The notes under the pieces were generated by a model. The model made no database searches. It was not told where the DNA came from and saw nothing but the letters and a program-made list of their open reading frames with translations. The translations under genes and the position numbers were made by a program. Positions 20,047 through 29,575 of a DNA stretch of 64,000 nucleotides are shown piece after piece; within the stretch, counting starts at the first letter, position 1, and every line of letters begins with the position of its first letter. The DNA lies in assembly GCA_003241965.1 (NCBI GenBank), contig QBMB01000001.1:105448-169447 (forward strand). Reading direction: 5' to 3'. The stretch comes from Burkholderiales bacterium (GTDB lineage Bacteria > Pseudomonadota > Gammaproteobacteria > Burkholderiales > Burkholderiaceae_C).

Positions 20047-21207
20047 TTAGGAGAAGGCGTTGATGCCGGTCAGGGCGCGGCCAATGATGAGTTTCTGGAT
20101 TTCGGTGGTGCCGTCGGGAATCGGCATCATGCGTGCGTTTCTGAACAACAATTCAACGCCGAAGTCTTTGGTTATGCCGTTGCCGCCGTGAATCTGCACT
20201 GCTTTCGACGTGACATTGACCGCCATCTCGGTCGCGTACCATTTGGCCATGGCGCTTTGCACCTCGCTGCGCACGCCGTGGTCGATCAGGTTGAAGGCGC
20301 GGTAGACCAGCAGACGCGCGGCGTCGAGTTCGGTCGCGGCTTCGGCAAGCATGCCCTGGATCAATTGATGGCCGCCGATGGGCTTGCCATGCTGGCGGCG
20401 TTCCTTCGAATAGGCCACCGCCTTGTCGAGCGCCGCCTGTGCGATGCCCACCGAGGTAAGACCGACCATAGGACGCGCTTTCTCGAACAGCACCATGGTG
20501 TTCTTCAGGCCGGTGCCGGGGGCTATCATCATGTTGGCGGCCGGCACGCGCGCGCCATCGAAGAACAGCTGAGCGGTCGAGGTGCTGTTGAGCCCGAGCT
20601 TGTCGATGTTGCGGCTTTCGTAGCCGTGTTCGGCGCGGTCCACCAAGATCATCGAGATGGCGCCAGAACCTTCTTGTGAGGTACGCACGATGACCATGCA
20701 AAAGTCGGAGTAGTGGCCGTTGGATATCCAGGTTTTCTCCCCGGTGACAATGTAGTGGTCGCCATCGCGCTGGGCACGGCAGGTGACTTCAGCCACGTTG
20801 GAGCCGACCCCGGGCTCGCTGATGCCGCTGCAGGCAATGATTTCGGCGCGTACCATGCGTGGCAAATATTTCTCACGCATGGCCACGTTCGTGCAGACCT
20901 CCAGCGAATAGGCGCCGAGCTGCTGAATCAACAGCGAGATTGCCACGTCGCCGGAGATGCGAGCGAGTTGCTCATACATCAGTGCATAGGTGAGCCAGGG
21001 CATGCCCAGACCACCATGTTCCTCGGCAATGATGCCGTTGCCGCCCATGCCGTAGGGCAGCATCTTCTGGAAGATCTCCAGCATCACCTCTTTTTCAATT
21101 AGCTTGTCGGGCTGGTAGCGTTCGACAATCGGACGCAGTTCGGTCTCCAGGAAGCGAGTGAAGCCTTCCACGGCCATGCGCTGTTCTTCGGTGGGGAGGA
21201 AATTCAT
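20047..21207 (-). CDS. Acyl-CoA dehydrogenase
   Basis: GISEPGVGSNVAEVTCRA, GEKTWISNG, HGGNGITKDFGVELLFRNARMMPIPDGTTEIQKLIIGR. Confidence 0.94.
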   Translation of the reverse strand: MNFLPTEEQRMAVEGFTRFLETELRPIVERYQPDKLIEKEVMLEIFQKMLPYGMGGNGIIAEEHGGLGMPWLTYALMYEQLARISGDVAISLLIQQLGAYSLEVCTNVAMREKYLPRMVRAEIIACSGISEPGVGSNVAEVTCRAQRDGDHYIVTGEKTWISNGHYSDFCMVIVRTSQEGSGAISMILVDRAEHGYESRNIDKLGLNSTSTAQLFFDGARVPAANMMIAPGTGLKNTMVLFEKARPMVGLTSVGIAQAALDKAVAYSKERRQHGKPIGGHQLIQGMLAEAATELDAARLLVYRAFNLIDHGVRSEVQSAMAKWYATEMAVNVTSKAVQIHGGNGITKDFGVELLFRNARMMPIPDGTTEIQKLIIGRALTGINAFS

Positions 21208-21238
21208 GGTGCTGGTCTCGGTGTGTTGTCGGTCTCGT

Positions 21239-22006
21239 TCAGCGAGTGCTCATGCGTGCACCGGCATCAATGTGCAAACAGGTCGCATTGATATAGGGGT
21301 TCTCGACGATGGAGCGCACCAGGTGGGCCAGCTCGCTGGCTTGACCCATGCGGCGCGGGAACAGAATCATGCGGTCAACGATGGCCAGTGCGACCTTCTT
21401 TGGCAGGCCCGCGACCATCGGCGTTTCGAACAAGCCCGGCGCAACCGCTACGCAGCGGATGCCCAGATCGGCCAGGTCCCGTGCCACCGGCAGCGTGAGG
21501 CCGATCACCCCGGCCTTGCTGGCGGCGTAGGCCGCCTGTCCCATCTGGCCGTCCTGTGCGGCACCGGACGACAGGTTGATGATGACGCCGCGCTCATCAC
21601 CCTCAGGCTCATTGCGCGCCATCGCCACGGCTGCCAGGCGCAGCACGTTGAACGTGCCGGTCAGGTTGACGGCAATCACCTTGTCCCACAGTGCCAGGGG
21701 AAAGGGTTTTCCATCGGACAAGGTCTTGGCTGCGTCGGGCACGCCAGCGCAGTTGATGCAAATGTGAATGGCGCCAAAACGGGCCAGGGTTGCGTCGATG
21801 CCCGCCTGCACCTGTGACTCACTGGTGACATCCACCTGCTCGAACATGGCGGCAGAACCCAGTTCGTTGGCTGCCTGTACACCACGCTCGCTGTCGCGGT
21901 CGAACAATGACAACCGCGCGCCGCCTTCGGCGAGCGCATCAGCCACCGCGCGTCCCAGGCCTGAAGCACCACCTGTGATAATGGCCACCTTGTCGTGAAC
22001 AATCAT
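21239..22006 (-). CDS. SDR family oxidoreductase (3-hydroxyacyl-CoA dehydrogenase, HSD10-like)
   Basis: ITGGASGLGRAVADALAEGGARL; intact YAASK; typical type II HSD10 layout. Confidence 0.88.
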   Translation of the reverse strand: MIVHDKVAIITGGASGLGRAVADALAEGGARLSLFDRDSERGVQAANELGSAAMFEQVDVTSESQVQAGIDATLARFGAIHICINCAGVPDAAKTLSDGKPFPLALWDKVIAVNLTGTFNVLRLAAVAMARNEPEGDERGVIINLSSGAAQDGQMGQAAYAASKAGVIGLTLPVARDLADLGIRCVAVAPGLFETPMVAGLPKKVALAIVDRMILFPRRMGQASELAHLVRSIVENPYINATCLHIDAGARMSTR

Positions 22007-22015
22007 TTTTGCCCT

Positions 22016-23263
22016 TCAGCGACCGAGAATGGTGATGGCGGCCACGGCTTCTTCAATTCCGAACAGGCCCCCACCGTTTTCTGCAATGGCAAGGCGGGCC
22101 CCTTGCACCTGGCGGGCCCCCGCTTCGCCGCGCAACTGCACGACCAGTTCGTGCAACTGACCCAGCCCGGTGGCGCCGATCGGGTGCCCCTTGGACTCCA
22201 GTCCGCCCGAGGTGTTGATCGGGATGCGTCCGCCAATCGTGGTGTCGCCGCGCTCGGCGAGCGGCCCGCCTTCGCCGAACGCACAGAAGCCAAGGTTTTC
22301 ACTCTGCACGATTTCGCCGATGGCGGTGGCATCGTGGACCTCGGCCAGCGAAATGTCTTGCGGGCCAACGCCTGCGAGTTCGTAGGCTTGTTTGGCAGCC
22401 TTGACGGTGATGTGTTGATCCAGGTCTTCAGGGCGGCGGGTGCTGCCGGTGGCAATGACCGATGCCAACACCTTGATGGCGCGCCCACGCTTTGCCAGGC
22501 GCGCCAGTGCTGCTTCGGAACACACGACGACTGCGGCAGCCCCGTCGCTGATGGGTGCGCACATCGGCAGCGTCAATGGGTAGGCGATGGGGGGCGCGGC
22601 CAGTACCTCGTCAATGGTGTATGCATTGCGGTATTGCGCCAGCGGGTTGTGCACCGAATGGCCATGATTCTTGGCCGACACGGCGGCAATTTGTCGCTGC
22701 GTGGTGCCGAACTCGCGCATGTGAAAGCGACCAAAGGCGGCGTAAATGTCCATGAACAGGCTGTAGGGCGCCTTGGACATGGACCCTTCAGGCGGCTCAA
22801 TACCGTGCCCCATTTGCAGCAGCCTGCGTTTGTTCTCCTCGACCGTGGCCACGTCCCAGGCGCCGTCGAAGACGCTGAACATTTTGGCTTTGTCGGCGCA
22901 AAACATTTTCTCGGCACCAATGGCCAGCGCGATCTCGCCTGCCCCCGAGCGCACGTACTGCACCGCCAGGTTGAAAGCCGAGCTGGCACTGGCGCAGGCG
23001 TTCTCAATGTTGAAGATCGGGATGGACTCGAAGCCCATCAAACGCAACACAATCTGGCCACGGATCATGGTCTGGCCTTCGAGCGCGCCCTGGGTTGCGT
23101 TAGAAAAGTATGCCGACTGGATGTCGCTGATGGACAGTCCGGCATCGGCCAGCGCGGCATTCACAGCAGCGGCGGTCAGTTGCTTGATATCGCGGTCAAT
23201 AAACTTGCCGGTCGGCGTCATGCCGACGCCGACTACGTAGACGGCGGCTTGCGGGCTGGTCAT
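22016..23263 (-). CDS. Thiolase family protein (SCP-x/nonspecific lipid-transfer type)
   Basis: NIENACASASSAF (nucleophilic Cys), NTSGGLESKGHPIGATGLGQ. Confidence 0.9.
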   Translation of the reverse strand: MTSPQAAVYVVGVGMTPTGKFIDRDIKQLTAAAVNAALADAGLSISDIQSAYFSNATQGALEGQTMIRGQIVLRLMGFESIPIFNIENACASASSAFNLAVQYVRSGAGEIALAIGAEKMFCADKAKMFSVFDGAWDVATVEENKRRLLQMGHGIEPPEGSMSKAPYSLFMDIYAAFGRFHMREFGTTQRQIAAVSAKNHGHSVHNPLAQYRNAYTIDEVLAAPPIAYPLTLPMCAPISDGAAAVVVCSEAALARLAKRGRAIKVLASVIATGSTRRPEDLDQHITVKAAKQAYELAGVGPQDISLAEVHDATAIGEIVQSENLGFCAFGEGGPLAERGDTTIGGRIPINTSGGLESKGHPIGATGLGQLHELVVQLRGEAGARQVQGARLAIAENGGGLFGIEEAVAAITILGR

Positions 23264-23296
23264 GGAAATGCGTCCTTTCAGAACAAGTGGGTGAAA

Positions 23297-24141
23297 TCAG
23301 TAGCCCTTGAAATCGGGCGTGCGCTTGTCGACGAAAGCCGCGAGGCCCTATTGTATGTCGTGCGAATGGCGGTGCGCGTCGAGCACCAGTCGCTCCAGCC
23401 GCAGCGCCGAAGCCTGTGGCTGCTCCAGCCCGTCGGCCACGGCCTGTTTCATGCGGCGCAGCACCAGCGGGCTTTTACTGGCGATGCGCAAGGCGAATTT
23501 TTCGACCTCGGACACCAGCTCGGCATCCGGCACAACACGGTTCACCAGGCCCAGCGGAACCAGTTCGCGTGCGGGCATGGTGTCGCCGGTGAACAGCAGG
23601 TATTTGGCGGCGGTGGCGCCGATGCGCCGTGGCAGGATCGCCGCGCCGCCCGCGCCCGGAAACACGCCGAAGTTGGCATGTGCGTCGCCGATGCGGGCAC
23701 TTTCGGCGGCGATGATGAGGTCGCAGGCCATGGCCAGCTCCAGTCCGCCAGCCATCGTCAGACCGTTCAGCGCGGCGATGGTGGGTTGGGGCACATGCGC
23801 AGCCGATCCATCATGCCGCCGACGAGATCGAGAAACTCGCCCATCGGGTCGCTCGGGCCGGGGCCGCCAGCGCTGCTCTCGAACACGCCTTTGAGGTCGG
23901 CGCCGGCGCAGAAGGCACGGCCCGCACCGGTCAGCACGATGACGCGGATGGTCGGGTCACGCTCGCAATGCGCGGTCGCATCGCGCAATTCGGCGCACAT
24001 TGTCTCCGACAGCGCATTCATCGCATCGGGCCGATTCAGCGTGATCCACGCCACGGCACCACGTTGCTCAAAGCGGATGGTCAACGAGGGTTGCATCTTC
24101 AAGGCCTGCTTGTTTGTGTGGTGGTCAGCTGCGCTTGCCAT
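23297..24141 (-). pseudogene. Enoyl-CoA hydratase/isomerase pseudogene (frameshift plus nonsense)
   Basis: N-terminal half ORF 23767..24141 (…GRAFCAGADLKGVFE…DRLRMCPNPPSPR); C-terminal half in another frame (PQPTIAALNGLTMAGGLELAMACDL…HSHDIQ), in-frame TAG at 23348..23350, then GLAAFVDKRTPDFKGY* after the stop. Confidence 0.85.
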
Positions 24142-24154
24142 GCGGGTCTGGGAA

Positions 24155-25333
24155 TCAACCGCGCAGCAGCTCTTCGGCGATGATCATCTTGCGCACCTCG
24201 GATGTGCCTGCACCGATCTCGAGGATCTTGATGCAACGGAACAGCCGGTTGATTTCGGACTCCCAGATGTAGCCGCTACCGCCATGCACTTGCACGGCCT
24301 TGTTGAGCACCCGGTTGCAGGCTTCGCCAGCGTAGAGGATGGACGCTGCGGTGAGCTTGTGCACATCGCCGCGGCCTCCGCCGCCCACCTCCAGATCATT
24401 GACCTCGGCCAGGGTGCGCCAGACCAGGGTTTTCATGGCTTCGATCTCGGTGTACATCTCGGCCAGCATGGCCTGCACCATCTGGAAGCTGCCGATGGGC
24501 TTGCCGAACTGCACGCGCGTCCTGGCGTACTCGACGCTCAATTCGAGTGCACGTTCGCAGATGCCCACGCATAAGCCAGCCACCAGCGCGCGCTCCAGAT
24601 CGAGCCCGCTCATGACGATTTTGACGCCTTCGTTTTCCTTGCCCACCAGGTTGGCTGCCGGCACGCGGCAGTTGTCGAACACCAGCTCGCCAGTCTGGCT
24701 GCCGCGAAAACCCATCTTGATGAGTTTTTGAGCCACCTTGAAGCCGGGGAAATTCTTCTCGACGATGAAGGCTGAAATGCCCTTGGCACCTAACTCTGGC
24801 GCGGTCTTGGCGTAAACCAACAGCACATCGGCCACCGGGCCGTTGGTGATGTAGATCTTGGTGCCGTTGAGGATGTAATGATCGCCCTCGCGGCGCGCGC
24901 TGGTGCGCATGGCGCCCAGCGCATCCGAGCCGGCGCCGGGTTCGGTCAGGCCGAGCGCGCCGATTTTTGTGCCGTTGCACAGATCGGGCAGGTATTGGCG
25001 GCGCTGCGCCTCGTTGGCGTTGCGGAAGATGTTGTTAACGCACAGGTTGTCGTGCGCCGCCCAGGACAAGGCGATGGCGGGGTTCCAGCGTGCAAAGGCT
25101 TGGCAGATCAGGCCCGAGCTGAACAGGTCCATACCCGCGCCGCCATGCTCGGCATGCACGGTGGCCCCCATGAAGCCAGCCGCGCCAATTTTCTGGAAGA
25201 TATCCGACGGCCACCACTCCTCGTCGTCCATGCGGCGGGCGAGTGGTACGAATTCCTTGCGCGCGAACTTGTCGGCGGCTTCGAGTACGGCGCGGTCGTC
25301 GGCGGAGAGAGCAAAACTGCGAGTGGCGGCCAT
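24155..25333 (-). CDS. Acyl-CoA dehydrogenase (isovaleryl-CoA dehydrogenase-like)
   Basis: LGLTEPGAGSDALGAMRTSA, NGTKIYITNGPVADVLLVYAKT, HGGSGYIWESEINRLFRCIKILEIGAGTSEVRKMIIAEELL. Confidence 0.93.
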   Translation of the reverse strand: MAATRSFALSADDRAVLEAADKFARKEFVPLARRMDDEEWWPSDIFQKIGAAGFMGATVHAEHGGAGMDLFSSGLICQAFARWNPAIALSWAAHDNLCVNNIFRNANEAQRRQYLPDLCNGTKIGALGLTEPGAGSDALGAMRTSARREGDHYILNGTKIYITNGPVADVLLVYAKTAPELGAKGISAFIVEKNFPGFKVAQKLIKMGFRGSQTGELVFDNCRVPAANLVGKENEGVKIVMSGLDLERALVAGLCVGICERALELSVEYARTRVQFGKPIGSFQMVQAMLAEMYTEIEAMKTLVWRTLAEVNDLEVGGGGRGDVHKLTAASILYAGEACNRVLNKAVQVHGGSGYIWESEINRLFRCIKILEIGAGTSEVRKMIIAEELLRG

Positions 25334-25645
25334 ATAGGGATGCCTATCAATGCGTGGGTTGGGTCAACGGGCCGCGGCGCGCACCAAAGCTGCGCGGACA
25401 AGATCTCTTTGGGCTTACCCAACTTAATTGGGCATTGCAAAACTGTCAAGCGTTAGATAGGATTCATCGCTGACATTCATTTGTTGTGCCAGAACTGGAG
25501 GCGGCGTAAGCGGAGGACGGAATTGGTGCGTATTCATTGACGGTAGCCGTCCGTGACGCATTCACCCGTGAGACCTATCGGGTCGTGCCGCTCGCGGCGA
25601 GACCATTCATCAGCGTCAAACGAGCTTCAACCTAACGAGACAGCC

Positions 25646-26489
25646 TTGACCCATGTACTCGAGATGAACCTGCTGCGCCGCCAGAACGTGAGCGACAACC
25701 TTCGCCGCGCGGCGAAGGCCGCTGGCCCCAACTTCGGCGCGTCGGATCTTCGCTGCGCGACCAAGCTGGGCACTTGGGCCTCGACGATCCCCAAGTCAAT
25801 GATCGATGGATGGAAGCAGGCGGCGCCGTCGTCGCGCTTCTTTTCGGTGCAGGGGTTCAGCGAATTGACAGCCTCTTTGTTGACCGGTGGCTGCGTGGAC
25901 GGTTGGGAGCAGATGCCCGACCAGGACGGCCGCTGGGTGGGCTGCGTCGCCTCGGTGGCCGCCGACGTGCGTCTGGTCAACGATGAAGGCAAGGACGTAG
26001 CCGACGGTGAATCGGGCGAGCAGATCGTGCGCGGCCCGGTCATCATGAATGGCTACTACAAGAACGACGAGGCCAACCGCCGTGTGTGCCGCGACGGCTG
26101 GTTCCATACCGGCGACATCCTGTTCCGCGACGCGGCCGGCAACTACTTCTTCGCCGACCGCAAGAAGGACATGGATCAAGACCGGCAGAGAGAACGTTTA
26201 TTGCCGGGAGGTCGAAAGCGTCCTGGGCGCCCACGCAGGCGCGATGCCGTGCGCCGAGTTCGGGCTGCCCAACGAGCACTGGGGCGAGGCCGTGACGGCC
26301 ACCGTCATCGCCAGGCCAGGAACCATGGTGACCGAGGCCGAACTGATCGAGTTCTGTCGTGGCCGCCTGCCCGGCTTCAAGGCGCCGAAGCGGATCCACT
26401 TTCGCAGCTCGCTGCCGATCAGCGTGGCCAACAAGATCCTCAAGCGGGGTCTCAAGACCGAGTACGCCGATGAGGCCAAGGGCGGTTGA
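25646..26489 (+). pseudogene. AMP-dependent acyl-CoA ligase pseudogene, N-terminally truncated and frameshifted
   Basis: Frame 1 carries FFSVQGFSELTAS…GWFHTGDILFRDAAGNYFFADRKKDM; homology continues in frame 26049..26489 (IKTGRENVYCREVESVLGAHAGAMPCAEFG…KILKRGLKTEY). No A3 P-loop (SGTTG) upstream. Confidence 0.85.
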
Positions 26490-26546
26490 GGCCGATGGCC
26501 TCTCAGTGTCGGCGTCCGAAATATTTCAACCCAAGGAGTTAGTGCG

Positions 26547-27731
26547 ATGAACCAGAAAGTCGTTGTTGCCGGTGTCGGGATGGTCCCGTTCACCAAACCG
26601 GGCGCCAGTGAACCCTATCACGTGATGGGAGAGAGGGCAGTGCGCCAGGCCCTTGCCGATGCGCGCGTTGAGTACGCCATGATCCAGCAAGCCTATGTCG
26701 GCTATGTGTATGGCGATTCCACCTGCGGCCAGCGGGCGCTCTACCCCGTGGGCATGAGCGGCATCCCCATCGTCAACGTCAACAACAACTGCTCCACCGG
26801 TTCGACGGCTCTGTTTCTGGCGCGCCAGGCAGTCGAAAGTGGTGCCGTCGAGTGTGTTCTGGCCCTGGGCTTCGAGCAGATGGCCGCAGGTGCCATCAAG
26901 GCCCAGTTCGAGGACAGGCCGACGCCGTTCGAGGAGTTTGACCGGGCCACCGCCGAACTCGTCGGGCGCCCGGAAATTCCGTTGGCTATCCGTTACTTCG
27001 GCGGTGCCGGCAAGGCGCACATGGACAAGTACGGCACCAAACTGGAGACCTTTGCCAGCATTCGCGCCAAGGCCAGCCGTCATGCTGCGAACAACCCTCT
27101 GGCGCTGTTGCGCAAGGAGATCTCGGTCGACGACGTGATGAACGCACCTGTGCTGTGGGAGGGCGTGATGACCCGCCTGATGGCTTGCCCACCGACCTGC
27201 GGCGCCGCTGCTGCGGTGATCTGCTCCGAAGCCTTCGCCAAGAAGCACGGGCTCGACACTCGCGTTTCCATTGTCGCCCAGGCGATGGCAACCGATCTTC
27301 CCAGTACCTTCGAGTCGCACGACATGATGCGCGTGGTCGGCTTCGATATGGCGCGCGATGCGGCGCAAAAGGTCTATCAGCAAGCCGGCATCGGCCCGCA
27401 GGACGTGAACGTGGTTGAGCTGCACGACTGCTTTGCACAGAACGAGTTGATCACCTATGAGGCGCTGGGCCTGTGCCCGCCCGGCGGTGCGGAAAAGTTT
27501 GTGCTGGACGGCGACAACACCTATGGCGGCAAGGTTGTGACCAACCCGTCGGGCGGCCTGTTGTCGAAAGGGCACCCTCTGGGCGCCACCGGCCTGGCGC
27601 AATGTTATGAGCTGACTCACCAACTGCGCGGCACGGCGGACAAACGCCAAGTTCAAGGCGCACGTGTGGCCTTGCAGCACAACCTCGGGCTGGGCGGCGC
27701 TTGTGTTGTCACGCTTTACCAGGCCGCCTGA
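26547..27731 (+). CDS. Thiolase family protein (SCP-x type)
   Basis: NVNNNCSTGSTALFLA nucleophile motif; NPSGGLLSKGHPLGATGLAQCYEL. Confidence 0.92.
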   Translation: MNQKVVVAGVGMVPFTKPGASEPYHVMGERAVRQALADARVEYAMIQQAYVGYVYGDSTCGQRALYPVGMSGIPIVNVNNNCSTGSTALFLARQAVESGAVECVLALGFEQMAAGAIKAQFEDRPTPFEEFDRATAELVGRPEIPLAIRYFGGAGKAHMDKYGTKLETFASIRAKASRHAANNPLALLRKEISVDDVMNAPVLWEGVMTRLMACPPTCGAAAAVICSEAFAKKHGLDTRVSIVAQAMATDLPSTFESHDMMRVVGFDMARDAAQKVYQQAGIGPQDVNVVELHDCFAQNELITYEALGLCPPGGAEKFVLDGDNTYGGKVVTNPSGGLLSKGHPLGATGLAQCYELTHQLRGTADKRQVQGARVALQHNLGLGGACVVTLYQAA

Positions 27732-27764
27732 GCACAGGCGCAGAAGACCAGGATCTGGAGTCCC

Positions 27765-28208
27765 ATGATTGACAAGCAATTCATCGGCTACGAGGTGCCG
27801 CCCACGCTGTGGGATGTGGAGAAGGGCCGCATCCGCTTTTTCGCCCAGGTGATCGGTGCCACCGACCCGATCTACTTCGACACGACTGCCGCCAAGGCCG
27901 CTGGCTACCGCGACGTCGTGGCGCCACCGACTTTCATCTTTGGCGCCGAGAGCGATTCGGGGGTGTTGATGACGTTGCTCGACACGCTCAAGATCGATCT
28001 GCGGGAGGTCTTGCACGGTGAGCAGCGCTTCGACTACCACGCCCCGGTGTGCGCTGGCGACACGCTGCGTTTTCAGACCCGGGTCGCCGACATCTACGAC
28101 AAGAAGGGCGGCGCGCTCGAGTTTGTCGTCAACGACACGAAGGTCACCAATCAACTTGGCGAGCATGTCTCCGACATGCACTCAGTGATCGTCGTGCGCC
28201 ACGCCTGA
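27765..28208 (+). CDS. MaoC-like hydratase, N-terminal (FAS1_DH-like) subunit
   Basis: 147 aa hotdog: VEKGRIRFFAQVIGATDPIYFDTTAAKAAGYRDVVAPPTFIFG. Confidence 0.85.
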   Translation: MIDKQFIGYEVPPTLWDVEKGRIRFFAQVIGATDPIYFDTTAAKAAGYRDVVAPPTFIFGAESDSGVLMTLLDTLKIDLREVLHGEQRFDYHAPVCAGDTLRFQTRVADIYDKKGGALEFVVNDTKVTNQLGEHVSDMHSVIVVRHA

Positions 28209-28218
28209 AGGAATATTC

Positions 28219-28635
28219 ATGAACGCTCAAGTAAAAATCATGGATGTCGGTGCCGACATGCCCGTGCTGGAATTGCCGCCGATCAGCCGCACCACCCTGG
28301 CACTGTTCGCCGGTGCGTCGGGCGACCACAACCCGATCCACATCGACATCGACTTCGCCCACGGTGCGGGGATGAAGGATGTGTTCGCGCACGGCATGCT
28401 GTCGATGGCCTACCTCGGGCGCGCGCTCACCGAATGGGTGCCGCAGCGCCAGATCCTCAGCTATGGCGTGCGCTTCGCGGCCCTGACCCATCTCGGCGAC
28501 CGCGTGCGCTGCACCGGCAAGGTGCTTGAACAGATTGAGCATGCAGGCCGACCCTGCGTGCGCGTTCAAATCAGCGCTACGAAAGCGACAGGCGAAATCA
28601 CGCTGTCCGGCGAGGCGCTGGTTGCCCTGAACTGA
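28219..28635 (+). CDS. MaoC-type (R)-specific enoyl-CoA hydratase subunit
   Basis: FAGASGDHNPIHIDIDFAHGAGMKDVFAHGMLSMAYLG: hydratase 2 motif with D-H-N-P. Confidence 0.9.
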   Translation: MNAQVKIMDVGADMPVLELPPISRTTLALFAGASGDHNPIHIDIDFAHGAGMKDVFAHGMLSMAYLGRALTEWVPQRQILSYGVRFAALTHLGDRVRCTGKVLEQIEHAGRPCVRVQISATKATGEITLSGEALVALN

Positions 28636-28718
28636 GAGGCTGAGACCGCCGTTTGGCAGCCCGGCTCCTTATTCTTTTCCCTTTCATTTCCTTTTCATCA
28701 AAAACAAGGACACACATC

Positions 28719-29546
28719 ATGAAAAAACTCGAAGGCAAAGTGGCCATCGTTTCAGGTTCGGGCCGCGGCATCGGCCGTGCGATCGCCATGAAGTTGGCCA
28801 TCGAAGGCGCCAAGATCGTGGTCAACGACCTCGACGCAGCTCCAGCAGAGCAGACCGTGGCCGACATCAAGAAGGCAGGCGGCATGGCCGTGGCCTGCGT
28901 GGGCAGCGTCACTGCCGGCGATTTTGCTGATCGCTTCGTCAAGACCGCGATTGACAGCTTCGGCGGCCTGGACATCATCATCAACAACGCCGGCTACACC
29001 TGGGACAACGTGGTTCAGAAGATGACGGACGAGCAATGGAACGCGATCATCGACGTGCATCTGACCGCGCCGTTCAAAATTTTGCGCGCTGCCGCAGAGT
29101 TCATTCGCGTCGCCTCGCGCAAGGAAGCCGAAGCCGGGCAGGAGGTGTTCCGCAAGGTGGTCAACATCTCGTCTATCGCCGGCACCGGCGGCAACGCCGG
29201 CCAGGCTAACTACTCAGCGGGCAAGGCCGGCATCATTGGCCTGACCAAGGCGCTCTCCAAGGAGTGGGGGCGTTACAAGGTGAACGTCAACGCCGTCGCT
29301 TTTGGCATGATCAAAACGCGGCTGACCGAAGCTTCGGCCAGCGGCGACGCATCCATTGACATCCAGGGCCAAAAGATCAAGGTCGGCGTCAACCCTGATC
29401 TGCTGGAAATGATGGAGCGCACCATTCCGCTGGGTCGCGGCGGCACGCCCGAGGAAGCGGCCGGATCGGTCTACCTGCTGTGTATTCCCGAGTCGAACTA
29501 CGTAAGCGGCCAGACGCTGATCTGCGGCGGCGGCATCTCGATCTAA
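28719..29546 (+). CDS. SDR family 3-hydroxyacyl-CoA dehydrogenase (FabG-like)
   Basis: VSGSGRGIGRAIAMKLA; NNAGYTWDN; NYSAGKAGIIGL intact YxxxK. Confidence 0.9.
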   Translation: MKKLEGKVAIVSGSGRGIGRAIAMKLAIEGAKIVVNDLDAAPAEQTVADIKKAGGMAVACVGSVTAGDFADRFVKTAIDSFGGLDIIINNAGYTWDNVVQKMTDEQWNAIIDVHLTAPFKILRAAAEFIRVASRKEAEAGQEVFRKVVNISSIAGTGGNAGQANYSAGKAGIIGLTKALSKEWGRYKVNVNAVAFGMIKTRLTEASASGDASIDIQGQKIKVGVNPDLLEMMERTIPLGRGGTPEEAAGSVYLLCIPESNYVSGQTLICGGGISI

Positions 29547-29575
29547 AGCGCAAGCCGAACGCATAAAGGCCCACG

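Noticed and set aside
21995-24574. 859-aa plus-strand ORF
   Set aside because: Antisense to SDR, thiolase, hydratase pseudogene and ACAD; low-complexity His/Gln/Arg-rich translation typical of high-GC shadow ORFs.
26526-28181. 551-aa minus-strand ORF
   Set aside because: Shadow of the thiolase and MaoC genes.
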